10,114 nucleotides of DNA. Origin: an uncultured Methanomassiliicoccales archaeon (lineage in GTDB: Archaea > Thermoplasmatota > Thermoplasmata > SG8-5). Positions 1 to 5,060 of this stretch are shown here, in pieces. Both the position numbers and the translations under genes were made by a program. The stretch is from assembly GCA_938004075.1 (NCBI GenBank), contig CALKWP010000068.1:1-10114 (forward strand), written 5' to 3'. The notes under the pieces are model-generated. The model made no database searches and was not told where the DNA came from. It worked only from the letters and a program-made list of their open reading frames with translations. Positions within the stretch are counted from its first letter, which is position 1; each line of letters starts with the position of its first letter.

Positions 1-63
1 TACGCATGCCTTCTTGTTCTCGGCCTCGAGGCATTTCATCAACTCGTCATACAGTGGATGCAT
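1..63 (-). CDS. N-terminal 21 codons of an unidentified protein (truncated by window edge)
   Basis: An ATG at 63 opens a frame that stays open to the window edge and begins MHPLYDELMKCLEAENKKAC. A GGAGAG Shine-Dalgarno site lies eight bases before the ATG. The gene starts 54 bases after the stop of the cpgS homologue on the same strand, so the two may be co-transcribed. The visible residues look like the first amphipathic helix of a helical bundle. The pattern (Y-x-x-L-x-x-x-L-E-A-E-N/D-K) resembles the helical cap that precedes B12-binding domains of corrinoid proteins, but 21 residues are too few to assign a family. The existence of a gene start is fairly well supported; the function is a guess. 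Confidence 0.55.
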   Translation of the reverse strand, partial: MHPLYDELMKCLEAENKKACV

Positions 64-117
64 GGCTGCTACTCTCCGTTGGCGAGAACGCCTTGTGGGA
101 TATAGATGTTATCCCTT

Positions 118-1434
118 TTAGAAGTCCTTGAGCACGTCTTTCATGTCCGGCTTGGATATCTCTTCCAGCTTGTAGAATACCCTAACGATGGGCTTGTTGA
201 CCGAAAGCACTCTCCTGAGATCTATTGGGGTGCCTGCCAGCACAATGTCGCATGGTGTCGCATTAATTGTGGCTTTGAGGTCATCTATCTGCTTGTCGGA
301 GTATCCCATAGCCGGAAGGAATCCTTTGCCCTTCACATGAGGGTACTTATCGAATGTCTTCTTTATCTCGCCGACAACGTATGGCAAGGGGTCGATGACC
401 TCCCCGGCACCGTACTGCTTGGCTGCCACCATTCCGGCTCCGTAGCTCATCTCGCCATGGGTGAGGGTCGGCCCGTCTTCGATAATCAGGACCTTCTTCC
501 CGCGGATGGCATTTTCATTCTCAATCGTGACCGGTGAAGCGGCTTTCACAACCACTGCTTCCGGGTTGGCGAATTTCGTGTTCGCCAGCACTATGTCCAC
601 CTTGTCCGGGTCTGCCGTAGTGATTTTGTTGACGACAACCACATCCGCCATTCTCAGGTTCGTCTCGCCAGGGAAGTAAGCCAGCTCGTGGCCAGGTCTG
701 TGCGGGTCGACTATCGTGATGTGAAGGTCCGGTTTGTAGAACGGCGTGTCATTGTTGCCGCCGTCCCAGACTATGATGTCCGCCTCTTTCTCCGCCTCTT
801 TCAGGATAGCGCCGTAATCCACGCCGGCATAGACAACTATGCCATTGTCAATGTGGGGTTCGTACTCTTCCCTCTCTTCTATGGTGCAATCGTGCTTGTC
901 CAGGTCATCGTAAGTCGCAAATCTCTGGACAGCCTGCTTCTCCAGGTCGCCATATGGCATCGGATGCCTTATCGCCACGACTTTCTTGCCTTTGGATTTC
1001 AAGATGTCGATGACCCTTCTGGTCGTCTGGCTCTTGCCGCAACCGGTCCTTACAGCGCATATCGCGATGATCGGGACTTTGGACTTGATCATGGTCCTCT
1101 CTGCATCCAGAAGTATGAAATCTGCGCCATGCGCAGTGACCATGGCTGATTTGTTCATCAGCACTGGGTAGGGGACATCGCTATATGAGAAGATGACCTC
1201 ATTCACTTTGTGTTTCTTAATCAGGTTGACCAGCTCTTCCTCTGCATAGATTGGGATACCTTTCGGGTAAAGCTTCCCTGCAAGTGAGGGCGGGTATGTC
1301 CTTCCCTCTATATCGGGTATCTGGGCGGCCGTGAATGCAACCACCTCGAAATTTTTGTCATCTCTGTAAACCACATTGAAATTGTGGAAGTCTCTGCCCG
1401 CTGCGCCCATTATCAATACTTTTTTCTTTGCCAT
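118..1434 (-). CDS. cpgS: cyclic 2,3-diphosphoglycerate synthetase-family P-loop GTPase/ATPase
   Basis: The 438-residue protein matches the archaeal family (COG2403 type) annotated as cyclic 2,3-diphosphoglycerate synthetase. In methanogens this cytoplasmic enzyme uses ATP to close 2,3-bisphosphoglycerate into the cyclic anhydride, a compatible solute and phosphate store. Residues 1-120 form a Rossmann-like N-terminal domain (KKVLIMGAAGRDFHNFN at the start). A P-loop with AVRTGCGKSQTT follows at 127-138. An acidic WDGGNND box at 223-229 probably serves as Walker B, and VVNK at 267-270 looks like a nucleotide-specificity motif. Length fits the family. The frame extends to a TTG at 1509, but ATG 1434 is preferred: GTGAG lies just upstream and the conserved KKVLIMG strand follows at once. 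Many non-methanogen archaea carry this family without proven cyclic-diphosphoglycerate production, so the substrate remains inferred. Confidence 0.85.
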   Translation of the reverse strand: MAKKKVLIMGAAGRDFHNFNVVYRDDKNFEVVAFTAAQIPDIEGRTYPPSLAGKLYPKGIPIYAEEELVNLIKKHKVNEVIFSYSDVPYPVLMNKSAMVTAHGADFILLDAERTMIKSKVPIIAICAVRTGCGKSQTTRRVIDILKSKGKKVVAIRHPMPYGDLEKQAVQRFATYDDLDKHDCTIEEREEYEPHIDNGIVVYAGVDYGAILKEAEKEADIIVWDGGNNDTPFYKPDLHITIVDPHRPGHELAYFPGETNLRMADVVVVNKITTADPDKVDIVLANTKFANPEAVVVKAASPVTIENENAIRGKKVLIIEDGPTLTHGEMSYGAGMVAAKQYGAGEVIDPLPYVVGEIKKTFDKYPHVKGKGFLPAMGYSDKQIDDLKATINATPCDIVLAGTPIDLRRVLSVNKPIVRVFYKLEEISKPDMKDVLKDF

Positions 1435-1481
1435 AAGCTCACGTCCATAGTTTTCTGCGGTGGGATAACAGTGGTTCCTTA

Positions 1482-1492
1482 TGTATTTTATT
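1482..1492 (-). promoter_or_regulatory. Candidate TATA box for the cpgS homologue
   Basis: On the minus strand the sequence AATAAAATACA lies here, about 50 bases before ATG 1434. A start about 25 bases downstream would fall near 1460 and give a leader of roughly 25 bases carrying the GTGAG ribosome site. A weaker AT-rich stretch further out (around 1520-1527) is an alternative. Confidence 0.45.
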
Positions 1493-1573
1493 GTTGAAAA
1501 GTGTGTCAACTGTTACAATACTATATTACAGTTTGATAAATCTGAAAGGTAGGGATATTGTGTATTATTCATG

Positions 1574-1635
1574 ATAAAAATTTGCCCTGGCTGTCGCTAG
1601 CCAGGGAAAGAAAAAAAAGGGGAGGATTTCATCCT
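1574..1635 (-). terminator. Composite terminator after the FtsZ-like gene
   Basis: Read on the minus strand, the stop codon at 1650 is followed by a small hairpin (AGGAT-GAA-ATCCT, 1635-1623). Next come CCCC and eight T residues (1618-1611). A perfect 8-bp stem (CCCTGGCT/AGCCAGGG, 1606-1585, 6-base loop) follows, and then a second T-rich run (1580-1576). Poly-T runs alone stop archaeal RNA polymerase, and here they are combined with two hairpins. The position between the FtsZ-like gene and the cpgS promoter supports a transcriptional boundary. Confidence 0.75.
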
Positions 1636-1649
1636 GATTTAAGAAATAA

Positions 1650-2480
1650 TTATTGCCTCTGGAACATGCCGCCCGCATTGACGAGGCTTGTGTCCATTGG
1701 CATGGGATATGCTGTTGGCGTAACCTGGGAATCCGCGTATGCGCCAATGTCGTTGTCCCTGGTGACCATCTGACTGTTGTTTGCCACCTCAATCTCGGAC
1801 TGGCAGGCCATTATCTCGCCCGCCAGGGTCGCCATGAAGTCGCGGCTCATGGAATCGGTAACATCCTTCACCAGCTTGACCACATTGTTGTCCATCACGC
1901 GGAATGCCTTTTCCAGGCTGGTGTCCTTGCCGAGCTTCAGAAGCGAATCATTGTCGAGCACTATCGTGCTGTCAGCAGCTTCGCGTATCTGCTGTATCTG
2001 GCCCTCTGCCATCTCTCTCCTTGAGGACTCGGCGCTGAAGGGCAATATGCATATCGCGAAAGTGACCATCCCGAGGCCTTTTGCCATCCTGGCGACCATG
2101 GGGGCAACTCCGGTTCCGGTGCCGCCGCCATATCCAGCAATGATGAATGCCACATCTTTTGATATGAGGCAGGACATTATCTCGTCAGAAGCAAGCTCTG
2201 CGCATTTTTCAGCAACTTCCACGAAACCTCCTGAGTCACCGTTGAAAACAATGCCTTTGCCGATGCAGACCTTCCTGTCAGCATCCACTTCCCGAAGCCC
2301 TGACATGTCAGTGTTGATGAGAACCCTGGGCATGCCCCTGAGCTGCTCACCGACGCGTCCCAATATCCTGGCTGACGCTCCACCGCATCCAATTATCACT
2401 GCACGCGGTTCGACCACACCACCTGTTATTATGTTCATTATTTCCATTTCCATCTGTGTTTTTTCCGATGCTAGGCTCAT
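1650..2480 (-). CDS. FtsZ/tubulin-superfamily GTPase lacking the canonical C-terminal domain
   Basis: This 276-residue protein has the FtsZ/tubulin nucleotide-binding fold. VIIGCGGASARIL (28-40) replaces the FtsZ GVGGAGGN loop, INTDMSGL (55-62) corresponds to the NTD loop, and AGYGGGTGTGVAP (115-127) contains the tubulin signature GGGTGTG. LDNDSLLKL (175-183) and FRVMDNNVV (193-201) match the FtsZ core helices. It differs from canonical FtsZ because the T7 synergy loop (NLDFADV) is not visible; SRDFMATLAGEIM (212-224) occupies that region. There is also no room for the C-terminal domain, only a polar, helix-poor tail of about 45 residues. FtsZ activates GTP hydrolysis through the T7 loop of the next subunit, so this protein probably polymerises differently, caps, or needs a partner. 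Start: the frame extends to ATG 2504, but ATG 2480 has AGGAGGG eight bases upstream whereas 2504 has none. The closest analogues would be non-canonical archaeal FtsZ-like families rather than FtsZ1, FtsZ2 or CetZ. Confidence 0.85.
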   Translation of the reverse strand: MSLASEKTQMEMEIMNIITGGVVEPRAVIIGCGGASARILGRVGEQLRGMPRVLINTDMSGLREVDADRKVCIGKGIVFNGDSGGFVEVAEKCAELASDEIMSCLISKDVAFIIAGYGGGTGTGVAPMVARMAKGLGMVTFAICILPFSAESSRREMAEGQIQQIREAADSTIVLDNDSLLKLGKDTSLEKAFRVMDNNVVKLVKDVTDSMSRDFMATLAGEIMACQSEIEVANNSQMVTRDNDIGAYADSQVTPTAYPMPMDTSLVNAGGMFQRQ

Positions 2481-2727
2481 CGTTTTGCCCTCCTGTTGTT
2501 TCATGGAGGAACGGAGTTCGGACTAACCTGATACGGAATCCATAATCGATGTTAGGGCTATTGAATCTCAGTGCGTGTGGTTCGTTCCAGTTATTGCAGA
2601 GTGCATCCCATCCCTCTGACAGCCATGGAAGGCTTTTTTTTCTGATTTGCTATTAGCCAGTAGCGTGTTCCCATCGTACCATCGTGCAAGGCGTTCTCCG
2701 TTCCTTTATTGCGTGTGAATTGTCACA
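2481..2727. other. 247-base intergenic region upstream of the FtsZ-like gene
   Basis: I find no convincing gene here. On the minus strand only very short frames occur. No strong TATA box is apparent for the FtsZ-like gene; an AT-rich GATTATGG around 2541-2548 is the best weak candidate. A 10-base inverted repeat lies at its ends (2507-2516 and 2696-2705), and a run of eight T on the plus strand lies at 2634-2641. Confidence 0.5.
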
Positions 2728-3114
2728 TCAGGGTTTGACCATCTGACGCTGGGTGTTTCTCTCGACCTCGGCCTCAACCTTCTTCCCGGTGGTGATCTCC
2801 ATGCACCTTGCAGCCCTGTGCGCGCCCCTGACCCTTTCCTCTGTGAAGAATTCGTCTAGAGCTGACTGGACTGCATGGGACTGGGACCGATAATAACCCC
2901 GGTCCACCATCACGTCGATGAATTCCCTCAATAAGGGAGATACATCCACCGTAATGGTGTTTTCCAGCTGCCGGGCATCCAGCATAGCACGTGCCGCCAT
3001 TCTGAGAAACTCGCTTCTGTTGGCAATGCCGTGCTTCTTCACGTGATGGTCTATCTCATCCATCATCGCCTTCTCGAATCGTGCCGAAACCCGTTCTTCT
3101 GCCTGTTCTTGCAT
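2728..3114 (-). CDS. Tandem ribbon-helix-helix (CopG/NikR-type) transcriptional regulator
   Basis: The 128-residue protein appears to hold two ribbon-helix-helix units in one chain. Unit A is a strand at 7-13 (ERVSARF), helix A at 15-28 and, after the turn IANRSE, helix B at 32-45. Unit B is a strand at 52-58 (NTITVDV), helix A at 60-72 and helix B at 77-90 (SQSHAVQSALDEFF). One chain could thus form the two-stranded DNA-binding ribbon that normal RHH proteins build by dimerising. A basic tail of about 35 residues follows. It probably represses its own promoter: a perfect dyad covers the TATA box. Start: ATG 3114 has GGGTG five bases upstream; ATG 3132 and TTG 3174 are in-frame alternatives, but TTG 3174 would lie upstream of the expected transcription start. 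No co-transcribed gene is visible; the FtsZ-like gene begins 247 bases downstream. The regulated genes are unknown. Confidence 0.8.
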   Translation of the reverse strand: MQEQAEERVSARFEKAMMDEIDHHVKKHGIANRSEFLRMAARAMLDARQLENTITVDVSPLLREFIDVMVDRGYYRSQSHAVQSALDEFFTEERVRGAHRAARCMEITTGKKVEAEVERNTQRQMVKP

Positions 3115-3160
3115 TATTACACCCTTTGTCATACCTGTTTTTTCTTGATTATGACAAGCA

Positions 3161-3190
3161 ATACCTATATGCAAAAATAGGTATATATAC
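3161..3190 (-). promoter_or_regulatory. TATA box with overlapping 24-base dyad (candidate RHH operator)
   Basis: The minus strand has GTATATATAC at 3190-3181, a strong archaeal TATA box with a purine-rich element before it. Transcription would start near 3160. A perfect inverted repeat, ATACCTAT (3161-3168) and ATAGGTAT (3177-3184) with an 8-base spacer, runs from the predicted start into the TATA box. A protein bound there would block TBP. The RHH protein encoded just downstream is the obvious candidate, by inference. Confidence 0.65.
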
Positions 3191-3231
3191 TTTTCTATAT
3201 TTGTCAGACGTATTCATTAAATGAGTTCAAT

Positions 3232-3360
3232 TCATGTCATACAAATATCTTTTTCACCCACGACTGGGATGATTGAAAAACCGTGTTGCCTGCAGAAATG
3301 AATGCACAGTTTATCGTTGACTGTCGCGTCCTGCTTGCAGACCGAGCATACATATTTCAT
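3232..3360 (-). CDS. 42-residue zinc-ribbon microprotein
   Basis: This small gene starts at ATG 3360, overlapping the stop of the upstream 81-codon gene in an ATGA arrangement, and ends with TGA at 3232. A near-perfect Shine-Dalgarno site (AAGGAGGTTG) lies about six bases before the ATG, inside the end of the upstream gene; this is strong evidence for translation. The protein begins MKYVCSVCKQDATVNDKLC and has cysteines at 5, 8, 19 and 23 (C-x2-C-x10-C-x3-C), with histidines at 21 and 26. That is a compact treble-clef or zinc-ribbon-like site, followed by a short hydrophobic stretch (FSIIPVV). It has no transmembrane segment. It is the third gene of the RHH operon, so it is probably a zinc-dependent partner or adaptor of the neighbouring proteins; no family was recognised. 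Its small size makes it easy for gene finders to miss. Confidence 0.75.
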   Translation of the reverse strand: MKYVCSVCKQDATVNDKLCIHFCRQHGFSIIPVVGEKDICMT

Positions 3361-3602
3361 CTGACAACCTCCTTCCAGTCAAGAACATCGTATATCTGGA
3401 ATTCTTCCCTCACCGATACGAAAGGGCATCCCATCTTCCTGCCGGAAGCCAGACAATCCTCTCCCTCCGAATGCATGCATCTCTCGCACTCCGAGACAAC
3501 CGCGAATAGCAGCATTCTCTCCAGTCTGGAGAATTCCCTGATGCCGAGTTCGCTGTGATCCACAGAGAGGCGGTCGTTCATTTCATGACTGAGGCTGGAC
3601 AT
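3357..3602 (-). CDS. 81-residue cysteine-rich protein, RHH-operon partner
   Basis: The ATG at 3602 directly follows the TGA of the RHH gene (TGAATG, no gap), so translation is almost certainly coupled to it. The protein has an N-terminal helical part (MSSLSHEMND to RLERMLLF, 1-33). Four cysteines follow at 39, 42, 50 and 59 (C-x2-C-x7-C-x8-C), and the C-terminal part ends VREEFQIYDVLDWKEVVR. The cysteine spacing suggests one bound zinc or an iron-sulfur cluster; with His-44 nearby, the exact ligands are open. I recognise no named family. Coupling to a DNA-binding protein upstream and a zinc-ribbon microprotein downstream suggests a small metal- or redox-responsive regulatory unit, or an antitoxin-like pair, but the sequence does not show which. 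Confidence 0.75.
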   Translation of the reverse strand: MSSLSHEMNDRLSVDHSELGIREFSRLERMLLFAVVSECERCMHSEGEDCLASGRKMGCPFVSVREEFQIYDVLDWKEVVR

Positions 3603-3998
3603 TCAAGGCCTCCCCAGATCTTTTCCGCGGCTCCGGAGTTCCTTCATGGATAAATCGGATGAAATGTTCTCGCGAACAATTTTTTCCATATTGGCTTTGC
3701 GGTTCATGTAATAATCTTCAAGGTCCCTGAGCCAGAAATCAAGCGCGAGGATCATCGCATTCTCTGCATCGCTGGCATCTCCATTCATGATATGATTCTG
3801 AAGCTTTTCTGCCATCCTGTTCGGCAAATTGACCTTGATGCTAGTGGAATTCCATCCGTCCTTGTTTTCCATGACGAATGCGGCTATGGCTTCCCTGATA
3901 ACGGCGCTCCGGCTCTCCAATCCAAGCCTTTCCGATATCGCATCCAGCTCTTCCAGGAGCTCCGGTTCCACCCTGGCATCCACTCTTTCCTTGTTCAT
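3603..3998 (-). CDS. Tandem ribbon-helix-helix transcriptional regulator, first gene of a three-gene operon
   Basis: The 131-residue protein again shows two RHH units. Unit A is a strand at 4-10 (ERVDARV), helix A at 12-25 and helix B at 29-42, with the typical turn LGLESRSAVIREAI. Unit B is a strand at 52-58 (TSIKVNL), helix A at 59-72 and helix B at 76-90. A charged, mostly helical tail follows (91-131). It parallels the regulator at 2728-3114 in domain order but is clearly diverged, so the two look like old paralogues or independently acquired relatives. The ATG at 3998 has AGGTGGA at close spacing, and the TATA box 25-30 bases before the expected start leaves a very short leader. Two 9-base direct repeats lie between TATA box and ATG and probably form its own operator. 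The 81-residue and 42-residue cysteine proteins follow without gaps. Confidence 0.85.
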   Translation of the reverse strand: MNKERVDARVEPELLEELDAISERLGLESRSAVIREAIAAFVMENKDGWNSTSIKVNLPNRMAEKLQNHIMNGDASDAENAMILALDFWLRDLEDYYMNRKANMEKIVRENISSDLSMKELRSRGKDLGRP

Positions 3999-4008
3999 TC
4001 TTCCACCT

Positions 4009-4029
4009 GCGCACACAAAAGCGCACACA
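4009..4029 (-). promoter_or_regulatory. Two 9-base direct repeats, candidate RHH operator
   Basis: On the plus strand GCGCACACA occurs perfectly at 4009-4017 and again at 4021-4029, a 12-base period of about one helical turn. The repeats cover the predicted transcription start between the TATA box (4031-4042) and the ATG (3998). RHH proteins commonly bind tandem half-sites on one face of DNA, so autoregulation by the downstream protein is a reasonable inference. Confidence 0.6.
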
Positions 4030-4030
4030 T

Positions 4031-4042
4031 TATTTTTATAGC
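4031..4042 (-). promoter_or_regulatory. TATA box of the RHH/Cys4/zinc-ribbon operon
   Basis: The minus strand reads GCTATAAAAATA here, a good archaeal TATA box. Initiation about 25 bases downstream would fall near 4010, leaving a leader of roughly 10 bases with the AGGTGGA ribosome site at its very start. A second AT-rich element (minus strand ATTAAATAC, near 4066-4074) could be an alternative. Confidence 0.6.
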
Positions 4043-4163
4043 TATCGAAACATGATTGTATTGTGTGTATTTAATATTTTTCATGAATGAACCCATCCAT
4101 TTTCTCATGCGATGACGCTATTTGATGATAATTTAAAATCTAGAAATCCCGATTGTCCATTAA

Positions 4164-4997
4164 TCAAAATTGATTGACCAGATACAATCGTTTGGATCGA
4201 TTGAGATTCACAACATTCTCCGGTTTGAACCTGGATTCGAAGGTTGACATGGAATTCACAAGCTCGACAAGTTCCTTCTTGGTTGGGTTGTTGACGTCAA
4301 GGCCGGATTCTATTATCTGCCTTTCAAGGATAGGGCCCGCGTTCGTGGGTCCTCCCAATTGGTCGCAGAAATCAGCTATGACCCTGTCAGCGGCATCTTT
4401 CAAGCTATGCACCTCTGTTTTATCCATGATATACTGCGAATATGTGAGTCTCACTTTTACATTGATGTTCAGCATTGCCATGGCCAGTTCCTTGAATGCA
4501 GCATCCACCTGATGACCATTCTTGGCGCTGGTCAGGTAATATCTTTTTTTGACTTCGCAAGGTTCATGATTATCTCCCAGTTCCGCCAAATCTTTCTCCC
4601 CGAATTCCGCCTGGTCGCCCAGGTCGGATTTATTGCCAATGAATATCATCGGAAGGACTCCGGTCACGCTGAGCAATGAGGGAATCCAGTAATCCCTGAC
4701 ACTGTCAAGCGTGGATGCCCTGGTGATGTCTGTCACAAGAAGCGCTCCTTCGATGCCGCCGAAAGCAAGCGCCTGGGTGTATTTGTAATCCTTCTGGCCT
4801 AGTATATCCCATATGAGGAGGACCATGTGTTTCTGTTGACCATCGTGCGTGAGATAGACATCTTTCTTGGTTACTTTGGAGCCGAGCGTGGTCATGTACT
4901 TGTCGCTGAACTGGTCAGTTGTGAAGCGCTTTACCAGGCTGGATTTTCCGGATGCGCCGTCTCCGAGAAGAATTATGTTCTTTTTCAAGGTCTCCAT
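4164..4997 (-). CDS. Ras/Rab-like small GTPase with helical C-terminal extension
   Basis: Residues 1-180 form a Ras-superfamily G domain with all boxes intact: G1 GDGASGKSS (12-20), switch I threonines at 36-37, G3 WDILGQ (63-68, retaining the catalytic-type Gln), G4 NKSD (122-125) and G5 TSAK (156-159). The WDxxGQ form and insertion-free layout resemble eukaryotic Rab/Arf-like and archaeal Rab-like GTPases (COG1100) more than bacterial TrmE or Era types. Residues 181-277 add about 100 residues, mostly helical and without a recognised domain. There is no C-terminal prenylation cysteine, signal peptide or membrane segment, so any membrane association would need a partner. Start: an in-frame TTG at 5018 lies upstream, but ATG 4997 has GGGAG eight bases before it. 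The gene has its own TATA-like element 64 bases after the archaeosortase gene and may be transcribed alone. Confidence 0.9.
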   Translation of the reverse strand: METLKKNIILLGDGASGKSSLVKRFTTDQFSDKYMTTLGSKVTKKDVYLTHDGQQKHMVLLIWDILGQKDYKYTQALAFGGIEGALLVTDITRASTLDSVRDYWIPSLLSVTGVLPMIFIGNKSDLGDQAEFGEKDLAELGDNHEPCEVKKRYYLTSAKNGHQVDAAFKELAMAMLNINVKVRLTYSQYIMDKTEVHSLKDAADRVIADFCDQLGGPTNAGPILERQIIESGLDVNNPTKKELVELVNSMSTFESRFKPENVVNLNRSKRLYLVNQF

Positions 4998-5039
4998 TTT
5001 CTGGGCTCCCTGCTGCAAGATACATCAACCGCTGGGGCG

Positions 5040-5047
5040 TATTAAAA
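5040..5047 (-). promoter_or_regulatory. Candidate TATA box for the Rab-like GTPase gene
   Basis: The minus strand has TTTTAATA here, about 45 bases before ATG 4997, predicting a start near 5019 and a leader of about 22 bases. The element lies between the archaeosortase stop and the GTPase, so read-through from the upstream operon is also possible. Confidence 0.4.
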
Positions 5048-5060
5048 CATTTCCAAAGCA

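Noticed and set aside
1435..1509. Upstream TTG start for the cpgS homologue adding 25 residues
   Set aside because: The added residues are not family-like and the extension would overlap the predicted TATA box.
1508..1533. AACTGT-N14-ACAGTT dyad upstream of the cpgS TATA box
   Set aside because: Only 6+6 bases with a long AT-rich spacer; too weak to separate from chance without relatives.
1777..2526. A 249-codon plus-strand frame opposite the FtsZ-like gene
   Set aside because: It is the antisense shadow of a clear FtsZ-family gene; its translation is Ser/Pro/Thr-rich without any motif and it has no ribosome site.
2634..2641. Run of eight T on the plus strand as a terminator
   Set aside because: No plus-strand gene ends upstream of it; on the strand that is transcribed it is poly-A.
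3283..3558. A 91-codon plus-strand frame over the RHH operon
   Set aside because: It is opposite two small genes with strong ribosome sites and conserved cysteine patterns, and has no motif of its own.
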